Assembly: GCA_026225415.1 (NCBI GenBank)
Contig: JAMFSS010000001.1
Location: 248,001-312,000, forward strand
Direction of reading: 5' to 3'
Length of the DNA: 64,000 bases
Source: Alphaproteobacteria bacterium
GTDB lineage: Bacteria; Pseudomonadota; Alphaproteobacteria; UBA9219
A model generated the notes under the pieces. It ran no database searches. It was given only the letters and a program-made list of their open reading frames with translations, and was not told the DNA's origin. Numbering within the stretch: position 1 is the stretch's first letter; every line of letters begins with the position of its first letter. Both the position numbers and the translations under genes were made by a program. Below are positions 16,632 to 25,265 of this stretch, piece after piece.

Positions 16632-19307
16632 ATGGATGATCTTCTTCGCGACTTTCTGACCGAAACTTCAGAAAATCTGGCAACGCTTGATGTCGAAATT
16701 GTGCGGTTGGAACAAAATCCGAATGATCCCGATCTGATCGGCAGCATCTTCCGTCTGGTGCACACCATCAAAGGCACTTGCGGGTTTTTGGGTTTGCCTC
16801 GCCTGGAACATCTGGCGCATGCGGGCGAAAATGTTTTGGGTAAATTCCGCGACCGCGAATTGGAAGTCACGCCCGTTGCCGTCGATCTGATTTTGAAATC
16901 GATCGATCGGATTAAAGTTCTGCTGGCTTATTTGGAACAGCATGAAAAAGAATCCGATGAAGGTAATGACGAAGATTTAATCACGGCGTTGAATGCGATG
17001 GCGGATGGGAAGCCTCAGTCTGCTGCGGCTAAAATAGAAACGCCTGTGGCCACGCCAATCGCCGCGAATGAACCGGATGAATTTGGTTTCGTGCCTGTTA
17101 TGGCGGGCGATTTGGCGAGCCTTGATGCCAATATGAATATGGCTCCGCCTGTTGCGGTATCCTCCTACGCCAAGGCTTCGGAGGACAAGCCTGTCGAAGC
17201 ACCCAAGCCGGTTGCCGCCGCGCCCAAAATTTCTGTGGCAGAAGAGGGCGGTAAGGGTGCCGCATCAAGCGTTGCCGACCAATCCATCCGCGTCAATGTC
17301 GCGCAACTTGAATCGCTGATGACGACGGTCAGCGAATTGGTGTTGACGCGCAACCAGTTGTTGCAGATTTTGCGTGGGCAGAAAGACAGCGCCTTTTTGG
17401 GGCCATTACAGCGTTTGAATCAGGTGACATCGGAACTGCAAGACGGCGTTATGAAAACCCGCATGCAGCCCATCGGGAATGCGTGGGCGAAATTGCCGCG
17501 CATCGTGCGCGATCTGGCGCATGAATTGAACAAGAAGATCGATTTGCAAATGTTGGGCGCGGAAACCGAACTCGACCGGCAAGTGCTTGACCTTATCAAG
17601 GATCCGCTCACGCACATGGTGCGCAATTCCGCCGATCACGGCATTGAATTACCTGCCGACCGCATTAAATCGGGCAAGCCCGAAATCGGCACCGTGACGC
17701 TTAAAGCCTATCATGAAGGCGGCCATATCATCATCGATATCGTCGATGACGGGCGCGGCCTTGCATTGGAAAAAATCAAATCCAAAATTCTGGAGAAAGG
17801 CTTGGCGACGGAATCCGAACTGTCCGGCATGACCGACCAACAGATCATGCAATTCATCTTCAAAGCCGGTTTTTCGACCGCCGCGCAGGTTACGTCCGTG
17901 TCCGGCCGCGGTGTTGGCATGGATGTTGTGCGCACCAATATCGAACGTATAGGCGGTACGGTCGATTTCAAATCCATCGCGGGCAAAGGTTCGGCGTTTT
18001 CGATCAAAATCCCGCTGACGCTCGCCATCGTTTCCGCGCTCATCGTCGAATGTGCCGATGAACGTTTTGCGGTGCCGCAAATCAGCGTGATAGAGTTGGT
18101 GCGTACATCGCAGATCAGTGAACACCGCGTCGAACTGATCAACGAAACACCAGTCTTGCGTCTGCGCAACCGTTTATTGCCGTTGGTGTCCTTGCGCAAA
18201 ACATTGAAATTGGGCGACGAGGATATCAAGGCAAACGGCGATGCGTTTATCGTCGTGGCGCAAGTCGGCAATGCCACATTCGGTATTCTGGTCGATCGCG
18301 TTTTCGACACCGAAGAAATTGTCGTCAAGCCGGTCGCAAAAATTTTGCGCAATTTGAATATTTTTTCCGGCAATACCATCCTTGGCGATGGCAGCGTCAT
18401 TATGATTTTGGATTTAAACGCCATCGTCAGCCATGTCGGCGACGGCGGCAGCCAGCTTCAACAAGCCGCCGCGGTCACGCAAAGCGCACGCGGCGAAAGC
18501 AAGCAATCGCTGTTGCTGTTCCGCGCGGGCGCGGGCGCACAGAAAGCGGTGCCGCTGGCGTTAGTGGCGCGTCTGGAGGAAATCAACCGCGCCAATATAG
18601 AGTATTCCGAAGGCAGCCCCATGGTGCAATATCGGGAAAAACTGATGCCGCTTGTGTCGGCAACCGCAGGTGCGATTATTCCGGCAGAGGGCATGCAGGC
18701 CGTATTGGTGTTTGCGGATAAGGGTAAGCATATGGGGCTGATGGTCGATGAAATTATCGATATCGTCGAAGACCATTTGCATGTTGATTTAACGGGGCGT
18801 CGTCCGGGCGCATTGGGCACATCGATTATTGCGGGCAAAGCAACGGATGTGGTCGATGCGGCCTATTATCTGTCGCAAGCCTTCCAAAGCTGGTTCGGGG
18901 AAGAAGACGGCGCGTTTGAAGGCGATGTTCTGCGCCGCGTTTTGCTGGTGGAGGACAGCCCGTTCTTCCGCAATCTGTTGACGCCGCTCTTGACCGTGGC
19001 CGGTTATGATGTGACCTCGGTTGAAGACCCCATTCAGGCCCTTAAATTACTGGAAGACGGATTGATGTTCGATGCCATCGTCAGCGATATCGAAATGCCG
19101 AACATGAATGGTTTTGATTTTGTTTCCAAGCTGCGCAACGAAGAAACGCGATGGAGCCGGTTGCCGATTTTTGCCATGTCGTCGCACGCCACGCCGCGCG
19201 ATCTGGACAGGGGCAGACAGGTCGGCTTCACCGATTATGTGGCCAAGTTCAACCGCGAAGGGTTATTGAACGCCCTGCATGAAAATCTGAAAGGAGGCGT
19301 GCAATGA
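16632..19307 (+). CDS. cheA: Hybrid chemotaxis histidine kinase CheA with C-terminal receiver
   Basis: An 891-residue kinase of the chemosensory pathway. Order of domains: HPt (His44 in LVHTIKGTCGF); a linker with Ala/Pro-rich sequence; P3 dimerisation (about 215-285); HATPase (HMVRNSADHGIE N box, DIVDDGRGL, SGRGVGMDVV); a CheW-like P5 domain and a second CheW-like segment (about 620-755); and a receiver domain (LLVEDSPFFRNLL, phospho-acceptor Asp819 in DAIVSDIEMPNMNG). A fused receiver is typical of several alphaproteobacterial CheA proteins. The linker contains a 26-base palindromic repeat read in frame as SSYAKASEDK (about residues 177-186; DNA 17160-17189). It overlaps cheW by four bases. 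Confidence 0.96.
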   Translation: MDDLLRDFLTETSENLATLDVEIVRLEQNPNDPDLIGSIFRLVHTIKGTCGFLGLPRLEHLAHAGENVLGKFRDRELEVTPVAVDLILKSIDRIKVLLAYLEQHEKESDEGNDEDLITALNAMADGKPQSAAAKIETPVATPIAANEPDEFGFVPVMAGDLASLDANMNMAPPVAVSSYAKASEDKPVEAPKPVAAAPKISVAEEGGKGAASSVADQSIRVNVAQLESLMTTVSELVLTRNQLLQILRGQKDSAFLGPLQRLNQVTSELQDGVMKTRMQPIGNAWAKLPRIVRDLAHELNKKIDLQMLGAETELDRQVLDLIKDPLTHMVRNSADHGIELPADRIKSGKPEIGTVTLKAYHEGGHIIIDIVDDGRGLALEKIKSKILEKGLATESELSGMTDQQIMQFIFKAGFSTAAQVTSVSGRGVGMDVVRTNIERIGGTVDFKSIAGKGSAFSIKIPLTLAIVSALIVECADERFAVPQISVIELVRTSQISEHRVELINETPVLRLRNRLLPLVSLRKTLKLGDEDIKANGDAFIVVAQVGNATFGILVDRVFDTEEIVVKPVAKILRNLNIFSGNTILGDGSVIMILDLNAIVSHVGDGGSQLQQAAAVTQSARGESKQSLLLFRAGAGAQKAVPLALVARLEEINRANIEYSEGSPMVQYREKLMPLVSATAGAIIPAEGMQAVLVFADKGKHMGLMVDEIIDIVEDHLHVDLTGRRPGALGTSIIAGKATDVVDAAYYLSQAFQSWFGEEDGAFEGDVLRRVLLVEDSPFFRNLLTPLLTVAGYDVTSVEDPIQALKLLEDGLMFDAIVSDIEMPNMNGFDFVSKLRNEETRWSRLPIFAMSSHATPRDLDRGRQVGFTDYVAKFNREGLLNALHENLKGGVQ
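17160..17189. repeat. Palindromic repeat inserted in frame in cheA
   Basis: A short imperfect palindrome: TCCTCC...GGAGGA outer arms, GCCAAGGC core, followed by CAAG. It matches 28 of 30 positions of an intergenic copy at 54499-54528; the two differences (C to T and G to A in the core) preserve base pairing. A third, inverted copy is at 58721-58750. It encodes a hydrophilic peptide in the CheA linker, as Rickettsia palindromic elements do in their host genes. Confidence 0.8.
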
Positions 19308-19783
19308 GCGCCTTACCCGTTCCCGCAACCGGCTCCGCCTTGACAGTCACGGAAGACGCGACGCAAGGCATGTATGTCACGATGACAATTGCCAATCAGC
19401 TTTTCGGTATTCCGGTTCTCAAAGTACAAGATGTTCTGGGCCCGCAACGCATCGCGCATGTGCCGTTGGCGCCGCCCGAAATCCTGGGTTCGCTTAATCT
19501 GCGCGGACGCATTGTCACCGCCGTCGATGTGCGCACGCGCCTCGGCCTGTCGCCATTGGAAGACGGCAGCAAGAGCATGAGCGTCGTGGTCGAACATGAA
19601 GATGAGCTGTACAGCCTAGTGGTCGATAAGGTGGGCGAAGTGATGCAGCTGCCCACCACGGATTTTGAACGCAACCCGGCCACGCTCGACCCCAGCTGGC
19701 AGGAAGTTTCAAACGGCATTTACCGGTTACAGGGAACCTTGCTTATCGTCTTGAATGTTGCGCGTTTTCTGCGTGCCGAATAA
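19304..19783 (+). CDS. cheW: Chemotaxis coupling protein CheW
   Basis: A 159-residue scaffold protein linking chemoreceptors to CheA. The SH3-like double barrel is recognisable from YVTMTIANQLFGIPVLKVQD, then the conserved segment PPEILGSLNLRGRIVTAVDV and LYSLVVDKVGEVMQLP. The N-terminus carries about 20 extra residues. It starts four bases inside cheA (ATGA), so the two are translationally coupled. Confidence 0.94.
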   Translation: MSALPVPATGSALTVTEDATQGMYVTMTIANQLFGIPVLKVQDVLGPQRIAHVPLAPPEILGSLNLRGRIVTAVDVRTRLGLSPLEDGSKSMSVVVEHEDELYSLVVDKVGEVMQLPTTDFERNPATLDPSWQEVSNGIYRLQGTLLIVLNVARFLRAE

Positions 19784-19812
19784 ATGAAGAAACCAACCTG
19801 TGAGTTTCAGAA

Positions 19813-20184
19813 ATGAAAAATTGTCTTATCGTTGATGACAGCCGCGTCATACGCAAAGTCGCCCGCCAGATTTTCGAGGCGATCGGTTTTGTGTGCGAAG
19901 AAGCCGAAGACGGAAAAGTGGCGTTGGATAAATCGACCGCGCTTATGCCCGGCATTGTGTTGCTGGACTGGAACATGCCGGTCATGAACGGGCTTGATTA
20001 TCTGCGCGCCCTTCGCGCCATGCCGGGCGGCGATAAACCGATTGTTATTTTTTGCACAACCGAAAACGATCTGACGCATATTCAGGAAGCCATGGCCGCG
20101 GGCGCCAATGAATATATCATGAAGCCGTTTGATGCCGATATTATCCGCGGCAAGCTTGAGCAATTAGGGCTTATGGGAAGTTAG
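19813..20184 (+). CDS. cheY: Chemotaxis response regulator CheY
   Basis: A 123-residue single-domain receiver. The acidic pair is in CLIVDDSRVIRK, the phospho-acceptor is Asp52 (VLLDWNMPVMNG), the Thr/Ser switch lies in IFCTTEND and the Lys in YIMKPFD. There is no output domain, as expected of a regulator acting on the flagellar switch. It lies between cheW and cheB with gaps of 29 and 3 bases. Confidence 0.94.
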   Translation: MKNCLIVDDSRVIRKVARQIFEAIGFVCEEAEDGKVALDKSTALMPGIVLLDWNMPVMNGLDYLRALRAMPGGDKPIVIFCTTENDLTHIQEAMAAGANEYIMKPFDADIIRGKLEQLGLMGS

Positions 20185-20187
20185 GTT

Positions 20188-21309
20188 ATGAATTTACCGC
20201 AAACCCCTGCCGCCAAAGCCGCCGCAACCGATCCCCAGATCAGGGTGATCATTGTCGATGACTCGTTGGTTATTCGCGGTTTTATTTCGCGCGCTTTGTC
20301 CCAAGACCCCGCTTTTGTCGTGGTCGGTACTGCCGCCAACGGGCTTATCGCGGTCGATCTTCTCAAACGCGTACCCGCCGATGTTATCATTTTGGATATC
20401 GAAATGCCTGTTATGGACGGGCTTACGGCTATCCCTAAATTAAAGGAGGTTGATTCCAGCGTGCAGATCATGATGGCATCGACGCTCACGCAACGGAATG
20501 CGGAAATCAGCCTCAAGGCTTTGTCGCTTGGTGCAACAGATTATCTGCCCAAACCTTCGGCGCATGAAATGGCTGTGCCGAATGAATTTAACGGCGCGTT
20601 GCGGCAAAAGGTCAAAGCGTTGGGCGCCATCGCGTGGAAACAATCCACGCGCCAATCGCCTGCGCCTAAATCCGCCGCGACGGGTACGGATATTAAAAAA
20701 CTGGCCTTACGCCCCATGCCGATATTGCGGCCGGATATCCTTGCGATAGGGTCATCAACGGGCGGGCCACAGGCTTTGTTTGAAGTCATCAAATCCATGG
20801 GCGCCAATTTGCCGCAACCGATTGTGATTACCCAACACATGCCGCCTTCCTTCACCACCATTCTGGCGGATCACATCTGCAAACAGGCGGGTGTCATTTG
20901 CGTGGAAGCCAAGGAAGGCGATGTGTTGAAACCCGGCCATTATTATGTCGCGCCGGGCGGTTTCCACATGAGTTTTGTCAGAAAACCCGAAGGCACTGTC
21001 GTCGTCTTGAAACAGGATCCGCCGGAAAATTTCTGCCGTCCTGCGGTTGATCCCATGTTGCGTTCGCTGGTATCAATTTATGCTGGTCGTATTTTGACGG
21101 TTATCCTGACCGGCATGGGCGCCGATGGCATGAAGGGCGGTGAAATCGTCGTAAACGCCGGCGGCGCCATTATTGGCCAGGATGAGGCCAGCAGCGTCGT
21201 CTGGGGCATGCCGGGCGCCGTGGCCACTGCGGGATTGTGTTCGGCCATTTTGCCGCTGAATGAAATCGGCGCGAAGGTTAAACAAATCGCCACGGGGGGC
21301 AGGGCATGA
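20188..21309 (+). CDS. cheB: Chemoreceptor glutamate methylesterase CheB
   Basis: A 373-residue enzyme that demethylates and deamidates chemoreceptors during adaptation. The N-terminal receiver has Asp70 (VIILDIEMPVMDG). The C-terminal methylesterase shows the catalytic Ser in AIGSSTGGPQAL, His in ITQHMPPSFT and Asp in TGMGADGMKGG. An Ala/Pro-rich linker connects the domains. It overlaps cheR by four bases. Confidence 0.96.
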   Translation: MNLPQTPAAKAAATDPQIRVIIVDDSLVIRGFISRALSQDPAFVVVGTAANGLIAVDLLKRVPADVIILDIEMPVMDGLTAIPKLKEVDSSVQIMMASTLTQRNAEISLKALSLGATDYLPKPSAHEMAVPNEFNGALRQKVKALGAIAWKQSTRQSPAPKSAATGTDIKKLALRPMPILRPDILAIGSSTGGPQALFEVIKSMGANLPQPIVITQHMPPSFTTILADHICKQAGVICVEAKEGDVLKPGHYYVAPGGFHMSFVRKPEGTVVVLKQDPPENFCRPAVDPMLRSLVSIYAGRILTVILTGMGADGMKGGEIVVNAGGAIIGQDEASSVVWGMPGAVATAGLCSAILPLNEIGAKVKQIATGGRA

Positions 21310-22187
21310 AACCCGAAGATTTTGAACTTTTCTCGACGCTTGTGCGGCAACGCTCCGGTTTGATTTTAACACCGGAAAAAACCTATCTGCTGGAATCGCG
21401 CTTGCTGCCTGTCGCGCGTAAACATAATTTGAAAACGCTGGAAGACATGGCGAATATGTTACGCGCCAAGCGCGAAGAAATTTTGATGTTCGACATCACC
21501 GAAGCGATGACGACCAATGAATCTTTTTTCTTCCGCGACAATAAACCTTTTGTTCTTTTTCAGAAAAATCTGTTGCCGCGTTTGCTGACGGCGCGTGCCG
21601 GCAAAAAACATATCCGCATCTGGTCTGCCGCCGCTTCAAGCGGGCAGGAGGCCTATTCGCTGGCGATGATCTGCGCGGAAGAAACCGCCAAGTTGCAGGG
21701 CTGGAAGATAGAAATTATCGGCACCGATTTGTCGCGCGAAATGGTCACGCGCGCGAAATCGGGAATTTATTCGCAGTTCGAAGTGCAACGCGGGTTGCCC
21801 GTTACGCATTTGGTGAAATATTTTCAGCAAGTGGCAGGTGACAAATGGCAGATCAAGGAACCGTTGCGCCAGATGGTGCAATTCCGCGAAGGCAATTTGC
21901 TGACCGATATGGGCGCGTCGGGCACATTCGATGTGGTGTTTTGCCGCAATGTTTTGATTTATTTCGATCTGCCGACCAAGGGGCGCGTGTTGGGCGCTAT
22001 CCACACCATGATGCCTTCCGACGGTTATTTGCTGATGGGTGGCGCCGAAACCGTTTTGGGCGTGTCGGATAAGTTCAAGGTTATCCGCGGCGAACAGGGG
22101 CTTTATGTGCCTCATGCCTCGATTTATGAATCCGCAGCGGCACCATTGGCGGCGGGTATTGCGGTGAGCGCAGCCGCGGCGCGATAA
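21306..22187 (+). CDS. cheR: Chemoreceptor methyltransferase CheR
   Basis: A 293-residue S-adenosylmethionine-dependent enzyme that methylates receptor glutamates. The N-terminal helical domain (FSTLVRQRSGLILTPEKTYL) is followed by the Rossmann domain: the SAM-binding IRIWSAAASSGQEAYSLAM, IIGTDLSREMV, and FDVVFCRNVLIYFD. A short Ala-rich tail ends the protein. It closes the chpT-cheAWYBR operon. No receptor, CheD or CheZ gene is visible in the window. Confidence 0.96.
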   Translation: MKPEDFELFSTLVRQRSGLILTPEKTYLLESRLLPVARKHNLKTLEDMANMLRAKREEILMFDITEAMTTNESFFFRDNKPFVLFQKNLLPRLLTARAGKKHIRIWSAAASSGQEAYSLAMICAEETAKLQGWKIEIIGTDLSREMVTRAKSGIYSQFEVQRGLPVTHLVKYFQQVAGDKWQIKEPLRQMVQFREGNLLTDMGASGTFDVVFCRNVLIYFDLPTKGRVLGAIHTMMPSDGYLLMGGAETVLGVSDKFKVIRGEQGLYVPHASIYESAAAPLAAGIAVSAAAAR

Positions 22188-22214
22188 AAAAACAAACGAT
22201 AAAAAGTGGAGAAT

Positions 22215-22249
22215 AAAAAAGGGCAGCGAAATTTCCGCCGCCCTTTTTA
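22215..22249. terminator. Bidirectional terminator between cheR and mlaC
   Basis: A hairpin with arms GGGCAGCG and CGCCGCCC (one mismatch) and a seven-base loop, flanked by A-runs on the left and T-runs on the right. It can therefore serve both convergent genes. Confidence 0.85.
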
Positions 22250-22261
22250 TTTTTGTTGTAT

Positions 22262-22930
22262 TTAGTTCGCGGGCGCGGGCGCATTTAATTCGGTGCGCAT
22301 TTCTTGCAACAAACCATCAATCTGTCCGCCGCTGTTCTGGATGATCGACGCATATTCCTGACGCTGTGTCACGCTCAGGCTCACGCCTTCGACGATCACA
22401 TCAATCACGCCCGTCTTGCCATCTTTTTGGCGGACGCGCCAATCAATCGCGGTCGGTTGCGATCCGTCGGGATGCGTAATCTGGCTTGTCACCGTTGTGT
22501 CCATATCGGATTCAGGACGCGTGCCGACAACCTGGAAACCTTCGCCGGTGTATAACGTCATGCGGCTGCCGTAATTTTTGATAACCAACGCTTTGAACAA
22601 ATCCATATATTCATTTTGTTGCGCGGGTGTCGCGGTGTTCCAGTTGCGGCCGATAACAAAACGGCCAATGGTTTTCAGATCGAAGGAGTCGCTGAGGATT
22701 TTGCTGAACTCCGCATTGCGCTGCGCGACCGGCAATTGCTTGTTGGCGATGATGGCGATGGCGTGATCGCCGAGAGATTGGATGAATTTGCCAACCGGCG
22801 TTTGGATCGCCTGATCATGGGATGATGTTGCGGCTGCGGTATCGGCCAGTGCGGGCGCGGGAAGTGTCAGTGGCGCAATCAATGTCGCAAGTGCGAAGAA
22901 GAACGGCAAAGAACGAAGAATACGGGGCAT
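22262..22930 (-). CDS. mlaC: Periplasmic phospholipid-binding protein MlaC
   Basis: A 222-residue toluene-tolerance Ttg2/MlaC family protein carrying phospholipids between the outer and inner membrane in the Mla system. It has an N-terminal signal peptide (ending PALADTA), followed by the typical SDSFDLKTIGRFVIGRNWN segment, then KNYGSRMTLYTGE and the beta-sheet region IDWRVRQKDGKTGVIDVIVE. The last part (SLSVTQRQEYASIIQNSGG) is the usual closing helix. The other mla genes are not in the window, so it stands alone here. Confidence 0.9.
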   Translation of the reverse strand: MPRILRSLPFFFALATLIAPLTLPAPALADTAAATSSHDQAIQTPVGKFIQSLGDHAIAIIANKQLPVAQRNAEFSKILSDSFDLKTIGRFVIGRNWNTATPAQQNEYMDLFKALVIKNYGSRMTLYTGEGFQVVGTRPESDMDTTVTSQITHPDGSQPTAIDWRVRQKDGKTGVIDVIVEGVSLSVTQRQEYASIIQNSGGQIDGLLQEMRTELNAPAPAN

Positions 22931-23056
22931 TTCGTGGCTCCTGCGGCAAAAAGGGAATGTGTATAGTCGGACGGAATTGCCAAACCAAGGGTCGGATGAT
23001 GAACGAAAAGGCGGTCGATTCCAAGCCCTGACTTTTACCCTAAAGGGATTCTGTGT

Positions 23057-23080
23057 CTTTTTTGAGATATCTCAAAAAAG
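23057..23080. promoter_or_regulatory. 24-bp perfect palindrome
   Basis: A perfect palindrome centred on TGAGATATCTCA with outer CTTTTT/AAAAAG arms, lying 116 bases upstream of the Ala/His-rich gene. With no GC-rich stem it is a poor terminator, so an operator for a dimeric regulator is more likely. Confidence 0.5.
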
Positions 23081-23195
23081 ATAAAAAACCATACGAAAAA
23101 CCCATTGACGCCAATAATTTGACATGCTCTTTTGCTTACCTATCTCTAACGGAGTCGTTCGGCTCCGGTCTAAACTCCATGGAAAGGATACCCCT

Positions 23196-23420
23196 ATGCG
23201 TTCGATCAAACTTTTGGCTTCGGCAGCTCTGGTTGCTGCTCTGGTTGCTGGCCCCGTTTTGGCTCAAGATGCTATGGCACCTGCTGCTGACGCTCCTGCT
23301 GCCGCTGCTCCTGCTCCTGCGAAGGCTGCTCACAAGCACCACACTGGCGCCAAGAAGCATCACCACAAGAAGGCTGCTGCTGCAGCCGCTCCTGCTGCTG
23401 ACGCTCCTGCTGCTCAGTAA
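23196..23420 (+). CDS. Small secreted Ala/Pro/His/Lys-rich protein
   Basis: A 74-residue protein of low complexity. Start at the ATG at 23196, preceded by GGAAAGGA; an upstream in-frame start at 23124 would spoil the signal peptide. Residues 1-23 form a signal peptide (MRSIKLLASAALVAALVAGP, cleaved after VLAQ or nearby). The mature part alternates Ala/Pro repeats with His/Lys clusters (AHKHHTGAKKHHHKK). Such proteins may bind metal ions or anionic polymers, but I do not recognise a defined family. It has its own strong terminator, so it is probably a monocistronic, well expressed gene. Confidence 0.8.
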   Translation: MRSIKLLASAALVAALVAGPVLAQDAMAPAADAPAAAAPAPAKAAHKHHTGAKKHHHKKAAAAAAPAADAPAAQ

Positions 23421-23436
23421 GCTTTACGACCCTATT

Positions 23437-23477
23437 AAAACCGCCGCGTTTGGGACGTCCACGCGGCGGTTTTTTTA
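23437..23477 (+). terminator. Strong rho-independent terminator
   Basis: Perfect nine-base GC-rich arms CCGCCGCGT and ACGCGGCGG with an 11-base loop, preceded by AAAA and followed by TTTTTTT, 17 bases after the stop of the Ala/His-rich gene. Confidence 0.92.
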
Positions 23478-23479
23478 TG

Positions 23480-23600
23480 TCGAGGCCAGGGGTTCGAGGC
23501 TAGAGGCTAGGGAAATGCTTTATGTTGCGATTTCAAAGCTCAAATGCTAAGTCCTACCCCGAACCTCCAGCCTCTAACCTCTAACCTCTAACCCCTTTTT
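23480..23600. repeat. Imperfect inverted repeat with heptamer tandem, upstream of efp
   Basis: The left part (AGGGGTTCGAGGCTAGAGG) is complementary to a right part containing three tandem CCTCTAA heptamers followed by CCCC and T-rich sequence. The structure ends just before the efp start. It may be a decayed mobile palindrome or a leader hairpin. Confidence 0.5.
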
Positions 23601-23605
23601 TAAAA

Positions 23606-24172
23606 ATGCAAGTTAACGCAAATACCCTGCGCAAGGGACATGTCCTTGATTACAACGGCAAGCTGTGGCTCATCTTGAAGGGTGAAATCATGTCGCCCGG
23701 CAAAGGCGCTTCGGTCATTCAGGTTGAAATGCGCGATGTCCGCACCGGCGTTAAAAACAATATCCGTTTCCGTACGCAAGAAGTCGTGGAACGCGTTCAG
23801 CTGCACGAACATCAGATGCAGTTCCTGTTTTCCGCCGATGACGACTATACTTTTATGGACCAGGAAAATTTTGAACAGCTGGTCATCCCCAAGGATATCA
23901 TCGGCGATCCCGTTGTGTTTTTGTCCGAAAGCATGATCTGCACCGTTATGACCTATGAAGGCGTGGCCTTGTCGGTTGAACTGCCTTCCAGCGTCACGCT
24001 GGAACTGACCGAAGCCGATCCTGTGGTGAAGGGCCAAACGGCTTCATCGTCCTACAAACCGGCCAAGCTGTCGAACGGCGTGCGCATTATGGTGCCGCCT
24101 TTCATCGAAGCAGGCACGCGCGTGGTTGTGAACACCATCGACGGCACCTATGTCGAACGCGCCAAAGATTAA
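23606..24172 (+). CDS. efp: Translation elongation factor P
   Basis: A 188-residue tRNA-shaped factor that relieves ribosome stalling at polyproline. The KOW-like first domain contains the modifiable Lys33 in the loop SPGKGASVIQVEMRDV. The OB domains follow, ending with the signature YKPAKLSNGVRIMVPPF and GTRVVVNTIDGTYVERAK. The start used is the ATG at 23606, which gives the standard N-terminus MQVNANTLRKGHVL. Confidence 0.97.
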   Translation: MQVNANTLRKGHVLDYNGKLWLILKGEIMSPGKGASVIQVEMRDVRTGVKNNIRFRTQEVVERVQLHEHQMQFLFSADDDYTFMDQENFEQLVIPKDIIGDPVVFLSESMICTVMTYEGVALSVELPSSVTLELTEADPVVKGQTASSSYKPAKLSNGVRIMVPPFIEAGTRVVVNTIDGTYVERAKD

Positions 24173-24196
24173 GCCTTTATAGAAAGTATAGTTGTT

Positions 24197-24994
24197 ATGG
24201 CCGTTCGTTCACCATTGATGAATGTTATGTTCAAGGCTGCCGATAAGGCGGCCAAGAGCCTGACGCGTGATTTCGGCGAAGTCGAAAATCTGCAAGTGTC
24301 GCGCAAGGGGCCCGCAGATTTCGTTTCCAATGCCGATCTGAAAGCGCAAAAAGCCATTCGGGAAGAGTTGTCCAAGGCGCGTCCCGATTTCGGTTTCTTG
24401 ATGGAAGAAAGCGACGGCGAGGCCGACACATCGGCCAAAACCGAACGCTGGATTGTTGACCCGCTGGATGGCACATCGAATTTTCTTCACGGGCTTGGCC
24501 ATTGGGCGATTTCGATTGCCGCCGAACGGGCAGGGGAGATTATCGCCGGTTTGATTTACGACCCGATCAAGAATGAAAGTTTCTGGGCGGAAAAAGGCAT
24601 GGGTGCATACAGCGCCAATCGCCGTTTGCGCGTTTCCGCGCGTCGCGATTTTGCCGATTGCCTGATTGCGACCGGCGCGCCGTTTAAGGGCGTGATGGAA
24701 AAACGCCCGAATTTTACCAAGCAATTAAACGCCGTAATGCCGCAAGTGGCGGGCGTCCGTCGTTTTGGCGCGGCTGCGCTCGATCTGGCCTATGTCGCCG
24801 CCGGACGTTTTGACGCGTTCTGGGAAGAAGGTTTGTATCCATGGGATGCCGCTGCCGGCCTGTTGCTGGTGCGCGAAGCGGGCGGCTTTGTCGCCCCCAT
24901 CGACCCCAAGCAGGATCCTATGCAAAGCGGCTGCCTGATCGCGACCAATGCGGAAATTCATGAACCGTTGGTGAAACTTATTCGGGGTGCTTAA
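24197..24994 (+). CDS. suhB: Inositol-1-monophosphatase family protein (SuhB-like)
   Basis: A 265-residue Mg-dependent phosphatase of the inositol monophosphatase superfamily. The metal-binding motifs are intact: the Glu pair in FLMEESDG, WIVDPLDGTSNFLHG, and WDAAAGLLLVREAGG near the C-terminus. In many bacteria this protein acts on inositol or sugar phosphates and also in rRNA transcription antitermination, so the physiological substrate is uncertain. It follows efp by 24 bases and probably shares its transcript. Confidence 0.93.
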   Translation: MAVRSPLMNVMFKAADKAAKSLTRDFGEVENLQVSRKGPADFVSNADLKAQKAIREELSKARPDFGFLMEESDGEADTSAKTERWIVDPLDGTSNFLHGLGHWAISIAAERAGEIIAGLIYDPIKNESFWAEKGMGAYSANRRLRVSARRDFADCLIATGAPFKGVMEKRPNFTKQLNAVMPQVAGVRRFGAAALDLAYVAAGRFDAFWEEGLYPWDAAAGLLLVREAGGFVAPIDPKQDPMQSGCLIATNAEIHEPLVKLIRGA

Positions 24995-25027
24995 GGCATT
25001 TCGATAATTGAGTGCAACACTCGACAC

Positions 25028-25172
25028 GTCATTGCGGACTTGATCCGCAATCCATCGCATTGCGTCTGCAATGCGTAAGACTCTTTGTACCGCGCAAGCG
25101 CGGCGATGGCGTGGAAGTGCAACCAGTATATACTCACAGGCGGTACTCCACGCGGATCAAGTCCGGCATGAC
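25028..25172. repeat. REP-like element with inverted ends
   Basis: The ends GTCATTGCGGACTTGATCCG and GCGGATCAAGTCCGGCATGA are near-exact inverted copies, enclosing smaller palindromes (GCATTGCGTCTGCAATGC, CGCGCAAGCGCG). This is the common alphaproteobacterial 'GTCATGCCGGACTTGATCCGG' type of intergenic repeat. Confidence 0.75.
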
Positions 25173-25265
25173 AACCTGATCTGTACTTCCTGTTTTTCAA
25201 TTATTGCTCTGTTGTTATGTCATTTTTCGATATTTCATTGGATTATCTGAACTCCTGAATAAAAA

